Virus record (IMG/VR): IMGVR_UViG_3300032322_000170
Coordinates: 1-22,157 of that record
Source of the DNA: a virus
DNA: 22,157 nt
Strand: one strand, 5' to 3'
This document shows positions 5,565 to 12,310 of the stretch, one piece after another. Made by a program: the position numbers and the translations under genes. The notes below the pieces were generated by a model that searched no databases, had not been told where the DNA came from, and saw only the letters and a list, made by a program, of their open reading frames with translations. Position 1 is the first letter of the stretch; each line of letters starts with the position of its first letter.

Positions 5565-6021
5565 AATTCAAATGGCTTCTTTTGTAGGCTGTCAAAGGGC
5601 CACAGAAAACATTAAAAATGACGATGTTTGGAGTAGATCAGGAGAACCTCCTGACCAGCTATTTGACCGAATGATTAAGGGCGCATTGGCTGAAGCGGCC
5701 CTGGCTAAATACCTTAATAAGTTTTGGTCTAAAGGTTTAAAAGGGGCGGCTGATGTAGATGATGTGGATGTAAGGTGTACCCATTATGAAGATGGTCACA
5801 TGGAAATGCACCAATGGGACAAAGACGATAGAAAGTATTATTTGCTTACTGGTATGCTTGGAACTTACAAGGTCAAAGGTTGGATTTATGGTAGAGATGC
5901 CAAAAAAGAGCAATATTGGCGTGTCATGCAAGTTGGAAGAAAGCCGCAATATTGGATTCCGCAGTCGGCCCTAAACGATAATATTTACCAAGTTAAAGAA
6001 AAACATTGGCTAGATGACTAA
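5536..6021 (+). CDS. Putative PD-(D/E)xK-fold nuclease-like protein
   Basis: 161 aa from the ATG at 5536; an earlier in-frame start at 5521 looks less likely. The layout resembles a restriction-endonuclease-like fold: a helix with KGALAEAALAKYL (residues 48-60, acidic Glu53), a strand DVDVRCTH (76-83), then DRKYYLLTGM and YKVKGWIYGRDAKK strands, and WIPQSAL near the end. In relatives I recall, the strand after the acidic residue carries the catalytic positions. Here Arg80 stands where Lys is expected, so activity is uncertain. The neighbouring Ref-like and VRR-NUC-like nucleases support a DNA-processing role. The fold assignment is inference. Confidence 0.8.
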   Translation: MTIVTLTPSEIQMASFVGCQRATENIKNDDVWSRSGEPPDQLFDRMIKGALAEAALAKYLNKFWSKGLKGAADVDDVDVRCTHYEDGHMEMHQWDKDDRKYYLLTGMLGTYKVKGWIYGRDAKKEQYWRVMQVGRKPQYWIPQSALNDNIYQVKEKHWLDD

Positions 6022-6301
6022 ATCAAAAAGAGAGCATTATGCAAAGCTGGCAAGACTTGGGTGCATATTATGCTTACAAAAAGGAGTCAAAGATACCGAT
6101 ACAGAAGTGGAAATCCATCACATACGAAGGTTTGGGGGCAAGCGAAGCAACAGTCCTGCTGTCCCCTTGTGCGCTTACCACCATCGTCTTGGAAATTCCA
6201 GTTATCACTCGCTTGGGGCTAAAGGATTTACATCTTATTGGGGAATAAGCCCTGAACAGCTTATAGAAATAACAAATGACTTATTACAAAAAAAAGGTTG
6301 A
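6014..6301 (+). CDS. Ref-like HNH nuclease (RecA-dependent nuclease family)
   Basis: 95 aa, close to the size of the catalytic domain of phage P1 Ref. Zinc-binding residues are visible: Cys17 and Cys20 (CILC), then His35-His36 (EIHHIR), then Cys53 with His56-His57 (PLCAYHHRLG). The stretch NSSYHSLGAKGF (61-72) is characteristic of the Ref/NinX-like group. P1 Ref makes RecA-directed double-strand breaks at displacement loops. In small lambdoid relatives the role is in recombination or concatemer processing. It overlaps the preceding gene by 8 bases and the next by 26. The family call is good; RecA dependence here is untested. Confidence 0.85.
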   Translation: MTKSKREHYAKLARLGCILCLQKGVKDTDTEVEIHHIRRFGGKRSNSPAVPLCAYHHRLGNSSYHSLGAKGFTSYWGISPEQLIEITNDLLQKKG

Positions 6302-6563
6302 TGAAAACCAAAAACAGATAGTTCATGCCTTTACTGCGCTGGGAGCTTCTGTTTTAAACCTTTCAAGAGTTGGTGAGGGTTGCCCTGATATTTTAATAGG
6401 ATATAAGGGCGTTAGTTGCTTGGTAGAAATAAAGCGCAATGAAAAAGCAGCTTTTACTAATCCGCAAATCAAATTTATGCAATCTTGGAAAGGCGGCCCA
6501 GTAAGCAGGGTAGATTCTGTTGATGCCGCGATCAGGCTTATCAAAATGCTTGACATGGCATAG
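6276..6563 (+). CDS. VRR-NUC-like nuclease
   Basis: 95 aa. The PD-(D/E)xK core is plain: GCPDILIGYKG with Asp38, LVEIKRNE with Glu51 and Lys53, then TNPQIKFMQSW with Gln64. These match the VRR-NUC family of small phage nucleases, thought to act on branched DNA as junction-resolving enzymes. The start overlaps the Ref-like gene by 26 bases, across a run of eight A at 6288-6295. No Shine-Dalgarno is clear, so coupling or slippage may matter. It is the last gene of the rightward early operon before a new promoter, whose -35 lies within its last codons. Confidence 0.85.
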   Translation: MTYYKKKVDENQKQIVHAFTALGASVLNLSRVGEGCPDILIGYKGVSCLVEIKRNEKAAFTNPQIKFMQSWKGGPVSRVDSVDAAIRLIKMLDMA

Positions 6564-6577
6564 AATCACCATAAAAT
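6550..6577 (+). promoter_or_regulatory. Sigma-70-like promoter
   Basis: TTGACA (6550-6555), a 16-base spacer, then TAAAAT (6572-6577). This is among the best matches to consensus in the window. It faces the small gene at 6623 and probably the late genes beyond. A short hairpin with a T-run (6585-6604) lies near the expected transcription start. Confidence 0.65.
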
Positions 6578-6584
6578 CAAGGAA

Positions 6585-6604
6585 CTGCATTTTGCAGACT
6601 TTTT
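6585..6604 (+). terminator. Short hairpin followed by T-run
   Basis: CTGCA (6585-6589) pairs with TGCAG (6593-6597) around a TTT loop, with five T at 6600-6604. It could end the early operon weakly. It sits at about +1 of the promoter at 6550, so for that transcript it would form a 5' hairpin instead. Confidence 0.35.
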
Positions 6605-6622
6605 AGCTAAAAGGATTAAATT

Positions 6623-6832
6623 ATGAACTATGGTACACAAGGCGCAAAGATTCCTAACGCAACTTCTTCTGATAAATCAGGTGAGCGTATGGAAAAGATG
6701 AAGGGCGGCGTTGCAATGGGCAAGGAAGATGCTGTAGGTAAAGACTGTGAATTCAACACAGGCAAGACCAGCGGTATTTGCTATGAGCATAAGCGCACTT
6801 CTTACGCCAAAGAAGATGCTGGGCAGAAGTAA
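6623..6832 (+). CDS. Hypothetical protein, 69 aa, in its own small transcription unit
   Basis: AAAAGGA precedes the ATG. The protein is hydrophilic, rich in Gly and Lys (KMKGGVAMGKEDAVGKDCEF), with two Cys (residues 50 and 60 or close by) and no membrane segment or signal peptide. It lies between a strong promoter-like sequence (6550) and a 12-bp hairpin (6840), so it could be expressed separately from its neighbours, as phage moron genes are. No family recognised. Confidence 0.75.
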   Translation: MNYGTQGAKIPNATSSDKSGERMEKMKGGVAMGKEDAVGKDCEFNTGKTSGICYEHKRTSYAKEDAGQK

Positions 6833-6839
6833 ATAAAAC

Positions 6840-6873
6840 GAAATGCCCTAGCGTGAAGGGTCTAGGGCATTTC
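6840..6873 (+). terminator. Strong 12-bp hairpin after the small gene
   Basis: GAAATGCCCTAG (6840-6851) pairs perfectly with CTAGGGCATTTC (6862-6873) around a 10-base loop. On the plus strand the stem is followed by TAACC and not by a T-run. On the minus strand GTTTTATTT follows. It may terminate, pause or protect transcripts; read-through into the late genes is likely. Confidence 0.55.
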
Positions 6874-6899
6874 TAACCAAATAGTAATCGGAGAACTAA

Positions 6900-7133
6900 A
6901 TGGCTGATATAAACGATAAAGAATCTTGTAATTCTTGTCGATTTTTTTCTGAAGGCGATAGGGGCATGGGAATGTGCCAACGATACCCTGCCTCAATAAA
7001 CGCATCTAGCAACGGCTGGTGCGGTGAATTTGCTATTTCAAGCCCAGCATTTAAAGCTATGGTCGAGTCTATTTCTGAGCCATTGGTTACTCCTGAAGTT
7101 AAAAAATCAAGAGGAAGGCCAAAAAAAGCATGA
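6900..7133 (+). CDS. Four-cysteine protein with AT-hook-like tail
   Basis: 77 aa. Cys10, Cys13, Cys26 and Cys41 (CNSC, MCQRYP, WCGEF) form a spacing suited to binding one zinc or an iron-sulfur cluster; similar short proteins ending the cluster with WCGEF occur in many phages. The C-terminus KSRGRPKKA holds RGRP, the core of the AT-hook that binds the minor groove of A/T-rich DNA. Together these suggest a small DNA-binding protein, perhaps a late regulator, given its place at the head of the late genes. CGGAGA is the ribosome site. The metal and target are inferred. Confidence 0.8.
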   Translation: MADINDKESCNSCRFFSEGDRGMGMCQRYPASINASSNGWCGEFAISSPAFKAMVESISEPLVTPEVKKSRGRPKKA

Positions 7134-7441
7134 AATTAAAGCCAATGGGTGACAAAATTGTTGTTAAGCCTGATGTCCGAGAGCTTTCCAGCATCATCAT
7201 TGTTAATAACAAAGAAGTAGAGAACATGGGAACTGTCATAGCTGTAGGCCCTGGCAGAAAGCTTCCCAATGGGCGCAGAGAAGATATGCCTGTAGAAGTT
7301 GGGGCTAGGATTCGGTTTGGCACTATGAATGACGATCCAGGCGAAGAATACCTAAAATACTTTAAATATGAAGAAGATGGCACAAAATACTTAGTGATGT
7401 CGTGGCAGGATGTTTGCTTTGTGGAGGCCGAAAATGCTTAG
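7130..7441 (+). CDS. Phage GroES-like co-chaperonin
   Basis: 103 aa, the size of GroES and T4 gp31. It starts LKPMGDKIVVKPD (residues 3-15, cf. the GroES N-terminal strand). The mobile loop region follows with the hydrophobic IIIV (22-25) that would contact GroEL, then MGTVIAVGPGRKLPNG (33-48), then VEVGARIRFG, and a closing strand QDVCFVE. Such proteins replace or assist host GroES to fold phage coat. No phage GroEL is visible, so it must use the host chaperonin. The start overlaps the previous stop (ATGA). The P22-type coat downstream is a plausible client, since P22 coat folding is known to use GroEL/ES. Confidence 0.93.
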   Translation: MKLKPMGDKIVVKPDVRELSSIIIVNNKEVENMGTVIAVGPGRKLPNGRREDMPVEVGARIRFGTMNDDPGEEYLKYFKYEEDGTKYLVMSWQDVCFVEAENA

Positions 7442-7772
7442 AAAATGGCTTGATGACTTTTTATGCTGGATTGGGTATTACCCTCCAACAGTAGTGCAAG
7501 CTAGAAAAAAAGTATTGGAAGGCCAAAAGATATATAAAGCCGCCATTAAAAAGGCAAAACCAGCAGTTAAACCAGCCGTCAAAGCGGCTACTACAAGGAG
7601 CAAGACTATGGCAACTAAACCTGGACTTTATGCAAATATCCATGCTAAACAGGCTAGGATCGAAAAGCAAAAGGCAGAAGGCAAGCCTGTAGAAACGATG
7701 CGTAAGCCTGGTGCTAAAGGTGCGCCAACAGCCAAAGCTTTTAAACAAGCCGCTAAGACTGCGAAAAAATAA
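7434..7772 (+). CDS. Basic small phage protein with possible internal start
   Basis: 112 aa from the ATG at 7434, which overlaps the GroES stop by 8 bases. Residues 1-15 (MLRKWLDDFLCWIGY) form a short amphipathic or hydrophobic helix, followed by a Lys/Ala/Pro-rich stretch (KAKPAVKPAVKAATTRSK). An in-frame ATG at 7608 has its own AAGGAG eight bases upstream. The 54 residues from there (MATKPGLYANIHAKQ ... KPGAKGAPTAKAF) match a stand-alone small protein common in phages, with GLYANIHAK and KPGAKGAP. So either two products are made or two genes have fused. Function unknown; strongly basic. Confidence 0.8.
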   Translation: MLRKWLDDFLCWIGYYPPTVVQARKKVLEGQKIYKAAIKKAKPAVKPAVKAATTRSKTMATKPGLYANIHAKQARIEKQKAEGKPVETMRKPGAKGAPTAKAFKQAAKTAKK

Positions 7773-7773
7773 C

Positions 7774-8055
7774 ATGGCTACTAAAAAACACGACAAGCCA
7801 ATAGAGCATAAGACTACTGGCAAAGGCAAAACCTACAATCCTACTGACAAAGGCGCAGGAATGACTGCCAAAGGCAGGGCTGAATACAATGCCAAGAACA
7901 ATGCCAATCTTAAGCCGCCAGCACCAAATCCTAAGACCAAGGCAGATGAAGGCCGTAAAAAGTCCTTTTGCGCTAGGATGGAAGGCGTAGTTAAGAACGC
8001 TAAAGGCCCTGCGGAAAGAGCCAAAGCATCATTAAAGAATTGGAACTGTAAATAA
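7774..8055 (+). CDS. DUF6321-like small basic protein
   Basis: 93 aa from the ATG at 7774, one base after the previous stop; an upstream start at 7711 would overlap that gene. The core GMTAKGRAEYNAKNNANLK, then PAPNPKTKADEGRKKSFCAR, then AKGPAERAKASLKNWNC is the pattern I associate with DUF6321, widespread near the structural genes of marine and freshwater phages. Two Cys (SFCAR and NWNC) are conserved in the family. Its basic charge suggests nucleic-acid or virion association, but no function is established. Confidence 0.8.
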   Translation: MATKKHDKPIEHKTTGKGKTYNPTDKGAGMTAKGRAEYNAKNNANLKPPAPNPKTKADEGRKKSFCARMEGVVKNAKGPAERAKASLKNWNCK

Positions 8056-8204
8056 TGCCATTAAAGAAAAGCACCAGCAAAGAAGCATTTAAATCTAATA
8101 TTAAAACTGAAATAGCGGCTGGTAAGCCAGTTAAGCAAGCAGTTGCCATTGCGTATTCACAAAAGCGTGAAGCTGCAAAGAAACCATCAAAGGCTAAGAA
8201 ATGA
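8055..8204 (+). CDS. Small basic phage protein, 49 aa
   Basis: The ATG shares a base with the preceding stop (TAATG). The sequence MPLKKSTSKEAFKSNIKTEI, then AAGKPVKQAVAIAYSQKREA, matches a short protein type often seen next to phage terminase genes, with the KPxKQAVAIA motif. Very basic at both ends, helical in the middle. No known function. Good evidence that it is a gene: coupling at both ends and the recognisable motif. Confidence 0.7.
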   Translation: MPLKKSTSKEAFKSNIKTEIAAGKPVKQAVAIAYSQKREAAKKPSKAKK

Positions 8205-8377
8205 TTAAATTAGAATTGACACTTGAAGAAGTAAACTATGCATTAAAAAGCATAGGTAAAAACCCTTATGAAGAATGTGCGCCATTGGTCAGTAAAATTC
8301 ATGCACAAGCCATGCCACAAGTAGAGGCAATTAAGGCCCAAGCTCCTGAAGAAGCACAACTTGAAAGCACAGAATGA
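8201..8377 (+). CDS. Small phage protein, 58 aa
   Basis: Coupled to the gene before by ATGA at 8201-8204 and to the one after by ATGA at 8374-8377. The N-terminus IKLELTLEEVNYALKSIGKNPYEECAPLVSKI resembles a short helical phage protein type (MIKLELT.EEVNY.L) seen next to terminase genes. The rest is an acidic Ala/Gln/Glu tail. No Cys cluster, membrane segment or catalytic motif. Function unknown. Confidence 0.7.
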   Translation: MIKLELTLEEVNYALKSIGKNPYEECAPLVSKIHAQAMPQVEAIKAQAPEEAQLESTE

Positions 8378-8574
8378 CAAGTCCAAATATCTATGTTCCT
8401 TATCCAACTCCACAGGATGAACAGCAACTGCAAGCTGATGTCAGCGCAATCGTCTATCAGCCAGGCGTTCCACAGGAACTGCAAGACCAATACACCAATA
8501 TGATTAATAGCCCAACTTTTGTCGATGGCGTGAATGAAGCAGAAGCCAATAGTGACAGTATGGCAAATGAGTAA
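8374..8574 (+). CDS. Acidic hypothetical protein, 66 aa
   Basis: Overlaps the preceding stop (ATGA). Gln- and Asn-rich, with TSPNIYVPYPTPQDEQQLQ at the N-terminus and an acidic C-terminus (EAEANSDSMANE). Little predicted structure apart from one or two helices in the middle. It closes the run of very small genes before the terminase and is followed by the tandem repeat at 8582. No family recognised. Confidence 0.65.
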   Translation: MTSPNIYVPYPTPQDEQQLQADVSAIVYQPGVPQELQDQYTNMINSPTFVDGVNEAEANSDSMANE

Positions 8575-8581
8575 TAAAATG

Positions 8582-8621
8582 TGCTTAAATATTAGGCAAA
8601 TTGCTTAAAAAATAGGCAGAT
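8582..8621 (+). repeat. Two adjacent 20-bp direct repeats upstream of the small terminase
   Basis: TGCTTAAATATTAGGCAAAT (8582-8601) is followed directly by TGCTTAAAAAATAGGCAGAT (8602-8621); 17 of 20 positions agree. They fill most of the gap before the small terminase gene (8633). A terminase recognition (pac/cos) site or a regulatory site would fit. The spacer is otherwise non-coding. Confidence 0.6.
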
Positions 8622-8632
8622 TAATCAAATAC

Positions 8633-8926
8633 ATGACAACTGAATCAGACATTTCTCGCTCACAGAAGATGATGGGCAATGACAACGCTAGGAAGGGCAA
8701 GCTCTTTTATGGAGAATTGCGTAAGACTCTTGTGCAGAATGATGCCCTTAAACTGCGGCAGATTGCCGAGAAGCTGGTGGAGTCTGCCATCGAAGGTGAG
8801 CCTTGGGCCGTCAAGGAAGTAATGGATCGCATGGATGGAAAGCCATTACAAGCTACTTCCATTGAAAATCCTGATGGCACAGCCATTACTGGTATCCAAG
8901 TGACCTTTGTAAAACCAAGTGAGTGA
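8633..8926 (+). CDS. Small terminase subunit-like protein
   Basis: 97 aa, directly upstream of the large terminase and overlapping it by 8 bases. The pattern NDNARKGKLFYGELRKTL, then RQIAEKLVESAIEGEPWAVKEVMDRMDGKP, is typical of short phage small-terminase proteins, in which a helical domain with a conserved DR.DGKP motif precedes a short tail. It would bind the packaging start site and hand DNA to the large subunit. No clear Shine-Dalgarno precedes the ATG; the tandem repeats at 8582-8621 lie there instead. Function inferred from motif and position. Confidence 0.8.
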   Translation: MTTESDISRSQKMMGNDNARKGKLFYGELRKTLVQNDALKLRQIAEKLVESAIEGEPWAVKEVMDRMDGKPLQATSIENPDGTAITGIQVTFVKPSE

Positions 8927-10196
8927 AGCCCTTAACTCGATCATTTCCAAAGTTGAGTTTCCTGAGAAGCTCTCCATCCTTTTTGACTCTGCTCGTTACA
9001 AGGTTCTTTATGGTGGGCGTGGTGGTGCTAAGTCTTGGGGCATTGCTAGGGCTTTGCTTATTATTGGGGCTAGGAAAACTACTCGCATCCTTTGTGCCAG
9101 GGAATTCCAAACATCCATAAGAGATTCTGTTCACAAGCTGCTTAGTGACCAAATCGTTTCTATGGGGCTAACAGAGTTCTATGAGATTACCCAAAACTCC
9201 ATTAGAGGCATAAACGGCACAGAATTTAGCTTTGTTGGCCTTAAAAACAATGTGGCAAACATCAAATCCTATGAGGGTTGCGATATATGCTGGGTTGAGG
9301 AAGCGCAGACAACCAGCAAATTAAGCTGGAATGTGCTGATTCCTACGATCCGTAAAGAAGGTTCTGAGATATGGATTAGCTTTAATCCTGAGTTAGAAAC
9401 CGATGAAACCTTTCAGCGTTTTATTGTAAATACGCCTGAAAACTCTATTGTCCAGCGTATAAACTGGTCAGACAATCCTTGGTTTCCTGAAACTTTGCGG
9501 CTGGAAAAGGATGCTTTATTTGTCCGAGATCGTGAATCCTACAATACTGTATGGGAAGGCGTATGCCGTCAGACTGTAGATGGGGCTATATTTGCCAAGG
9601 AAATGCAACAAGCTGAGTTTGAGCAACGGATTACTAGAGTGCCTTATGAAGCAACTAAGCCAGTTCACATTATTTTTGACCTTGGCTGGAGCGATCAAAC
9701 GGCTTGGTGGGTACTGCAATGGGTAGGAATGGAAACCAGGCTTATCCGCTATGAAGAAACCAATCAAACAACCATGAGCCAAATCTTAGCCAAAATACAA
9801 AATTACGGCTATATGATTGATACTTTATGGCTTCCGCACGATGCCCAAAACAAGACTTTAGCGGCCCAGGGCAAAAGCATTGAGGATATTGTTAGGGCGG
9901 CTGGATACAATGTCCGCATATTAGACCGAGTGCCGATTGTTGATTCCATTAATGCGGCTAGAACAATGTTTAATAAGTGCTACTTTGACAGAGAAAACTG
10001 CCATCAGGGACTTCAATGTTTACGGCATTATCGGTATGATGTTGATCCTGATACTGGCAATTTTAGTCAAAAGCCTTTGCATGACAATTATTCGCATGGA
10101 GCAGATGCTTTCAGGTATATCGGATTAATGCTAAATGAGCCAAAAAAGCGCACAGTTAAGAAAATTAATTACCAAGTTTCAGGCTGGATGTCTTAA
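8919..10196 (+). CDS. Large terminase subunit (packaging ATPase-nuclease)
   Basis: 425 aa, normal for the Terminase_3 type. GTG start, overlapping the small subunit gene. ATPase half: Walker A-like YGGRGGAKSWG (residues 31-41), Walker B CDICWVEEA (121-129) with the catalytic Glu pair, and coupling motif ISFNP (153-157). RNase H-like nuclease half: FDLGW with Asp254, PHDAQ with Asp308, and HGADAFRY (393-400) with Asp396. It drives ATP-dependent packaging of DNA into the prohead through the portal and cuts the concatemer. All key residues are present. Confidence 0.97.
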   Translation: MSEALNSIISKVEFPEKLSILFDSARYKVLYGGRGGAKSWGIARALLIIGARKTTRILCAREFQTSIRDSVHKLLSDQIVSMGLTEFYEITQNSIRGINGTEFSFVGLKNNVANIKSYEGCDICWVEEAQTTSKLSWNVLIPTIRKEGSEIWISFNPELETDETFQRFIVNTPENSIVQRINWSDNPWFPETLRLEKDALFVRDRESYNTVWEGVCRQTVDGAIFAKEMQQAEFEQRITRVPYEATKPVHIIFDLGWSDQTAWWVLQWVGMETRLIRYEETNQTTMSQILAKIQNYGYMIDTLWLPHDAQNKTLAAQGKSIEDIVRAAGYNVRILDRVPIVDSINAARTMFNKCYFDRENCHQGLQCLRHYRYDVDPDTGNFSQKPLHDNYSHGADAFRYIGLMLNEPKKRTVKKINYQVSGWMS

Positions 10197-10227
10197 ACTA
10201 TTGACAAATATGAAATAAGGACTCTCT

Positions 10228-12309
10228 ATGGGTATCTACGATTCAGACTACGCAGACGATAGCGAAGAAGGCATTATTAATGAAGCCAAGGAATTCCTGC
10301 GCTTTTGCTCTGATAATGACTCAAATAATCGAGTTGAGGCGTTAGAGGATTTAAAGTTTGCTGGTGGAGATCAATGGCCTGTTGAGATACAAAACAGCCG
10401 TTTACTTGAATCTAGGCCCTATTTGACCATCAACAAGATTGATGCGTATTGCCGTCAGATCGCCAATAGCCAAAGACAGCAAAGACCTAGGATTAAATGC
10501 TTTGGCGTAAATAACCAAACTGATTCAAAAATGGCGCAAATCATTACTGGTATTTGCCGCCATGTAGAGGAACAATCCGATGCTGATGCTGCTTATGACA
10601 ATGCTTTTGATTTTGCTGTTCGCATGGGTTGGGGCTACTGGCGCATTACTACTGATTATGTCCGACCTGACTCATTCGACCAGGAGATATATATCAAGAG
10701 GATTGAAAATCCTTTTATGGTTTATTTTGATCCTAATAGCAATGAGCCTGATGGCTCAGATGCAGAAAAGTGCTTGATTACTGAGGTAATAAGCAAAGAT
10801 GCTTTCCGTAAAATGTACCCTGATGCAGAAACAGATGCAGGGTTTACACCTAGAGGAACAGGCGATAGCCAGTCTGAATGGATCACCAAGGAAGATATTC
10901 GCATCGCTGAATACTTTTATACCGAATATACGCACACAAAACTGGTGCTTTTAAGCGATGGCACAACAGTTTTTGAAGATGAAATGCCAAAGCAGGATGT
11001 CATGCTTGCTGCTGGTATTTACGAAGTTAGCCGTAGGATTACTGTTAAAAAGCAGATCAAATGGGTAAAGCTAACTGGTATGCAGATCTTAGAAAAGCGT
11101 GATTGGGCTGGCAAATACATTCCAGTCGTGCCTGTTTATGGTCAGCAACTCATTGTGGATAGCAAAAAGAAGAAATTTGGCCTTACTCGTATGGCTAAAG
11201 ATCCACAGCGGATGTACAACTTTTGGTCTACTGCACTAACCGAATCTGTAGCCCTGGCACCTAAAGCCAAGTGGTTGTTGGCAGAAGGCCAGGATGAAGG
11301 GCATGAGGAAGAATGGGCGCAAGCCAATATTAAATCCATGCCTGTATTGCGTTACAAGCAGACAGACAGCGAAGGCAGAGATGCTCCTGCTCCACAACGA
11401 CTACAGCCTGAAGCTCCTCCAATGGGCATCGTTACGGCTTTAGAAGGGCTAAACCAAGATTTGATGGCTGTAGTTGGTATTTACGATCCATCTATGCTTC
11501 CGCAGGGAAACCAGTCAGGCAAAGCAATCCAAGGCCAGCAACAGCAAGCCGACATGACTAATTATCATTATTACGATAATTTGACTCGTTCTATCAAGCA
11601 AACTGGGCGCATTATCCTTGACCTAATACCCAGCGTTTATGACAGCCAAAGGGTTCTCCGCATTATTGGCGATGATGGCAAAGGCGAAATTATTAATGTC
11701 AATGAGCGTGTCCAAAACGAAATGGGCATTGAAACCATCCTTAATGATGTGACTGTTGGCGAATACGATGTGGTTATGGAAACAGGCCCTGGTTACAACT
11801 CTAAACGCCAAGAAGCCGTAGATTCTATGATTAGCATGATGGGCGTAGATCCTGATTTGATGAAGCAAGCTGGCGATTTAGTCTTTAGAAACATGGACTT
11901 CCCAGGCGCAGACATCATTGCAGACCGATTGGCTGCCGCTAATCCATTGGCTCAAATTGATGATAAATCCGATGTGCCGCCACAAGTTCAAATGCAACTG
12001 GCCCAAAGCCAGCAAGTTATTCAGGATCTGCAACAACAGATTCAGGCTATGCAGATGGATATGAAGTATCGTGCCTCTATTGAGGAGCAGAAACAGGCTT
12101 CTGAAACCCAGCGTAAACAGATGGATATTGAGGCTAGAATGGCTGATAGCCAATTACGCACAGAAGTACAGGCTAATGACACGATTATTGACAATGAAAC
12201 AAGGATTGAAATCGAGCGCATGAAAGCTCAATTAGCCCTTATTTTGTCTACAATAAACACCAGCTCCGAAAGAGCAACCGATACAGAAGCTATTGAAAGG
12301 GCAATTTAA
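10228..12309 (+). CDS. P22-type portal protein
   Basis: 693 aa, near the 725 of P22 gp1. The N-terminal part (NDSNNRVEALEDLKFAGGDQWP, then RPYLTINKIDAYCRQIANSQRQQRP, residues about 28-92) is the family signature. The middle contains the wing and stem region. From about residue 600 a long Gln-rich helix (QMQLAQSQQVIQDLQQQIQ and on) should form the coiled barrel that extends into the head in P22 portals. It forms the dodecameric ring at the packaging vertex. AAGGA precedes the ATG. Confident assignment by sequence and position after the terminase. Confidence 0.95.
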   Translation: MGIYDSDYADDSEEGIINEAKEFLRFCSDNDSNNRVEALEDLKFAGGDQWPVEIQNSRLLESRPYLTINKIDAYCRQIANSQRQQRPRIKCFGVNNQTDSKMAQIITGICRHVEEQSDADAAYDNAFDFAVRMGWGYWRITTDYVRPDSFDQEIYIKRIENPFMVYFDPNSNEPDGSDAEKCLITEVISKDAFRKMYPDAETDAGFTPRGTGDSQSEWITKEDIRIAEYFYTEYTHTKLVLLSDGTTVFEDEMPKQDVMLAAGIYEVSRRITVKKQIKWVKLTGMQILEKRDWAGKYIPVVPVYGQQLIVDSKKKKFGLTRMAKDPQRMYNFWSTALTESVALAPKAKWLLAEGQDEGHEEEWAQANIKSMPVLRYKQTDSEGRDAPAPQRLQPEAPPMGIVTALEGLNQDLMAVVGIYDPSMLPQGNQSGKAIQGQQQQADMTNYHYYDNLTRSIKQTGRIILDLIPSVYDSQRVLRIIGDDGKGEIINVNERVQNEMGIETILNDVTVGEYDVVMETGPGYNSKRQEAVDSMISMMGVDPDLMKQAGDLVFRNMDFPGADIIADRLAAANPLAQIDDKSDVPPQVQMQLAQSQQVIQDLQQQIQAMQMDMKYRASIEEQKQASETQRKQMDIEARMADSQLRTEVQANDTIIDNETRIEIERMKAQLALILSTINTSSERATDTEAIERAI

Positions 12310-12310
12310 C

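Noticed and set aside
8886-9152. Minus-strand frame of 88 codons over the terminase start
   Set aside because: The terminase frame on the plus strand has all the expected motifs; the minus frame has none and no operon context.
10200-10229. TTGACA upstream of the portal gene as a promoter
   Set aside because: The -10 position would fall at the start codon (10228) and no good hexamer is there; only the shared ATTGACAAATA with 12701 is notable.
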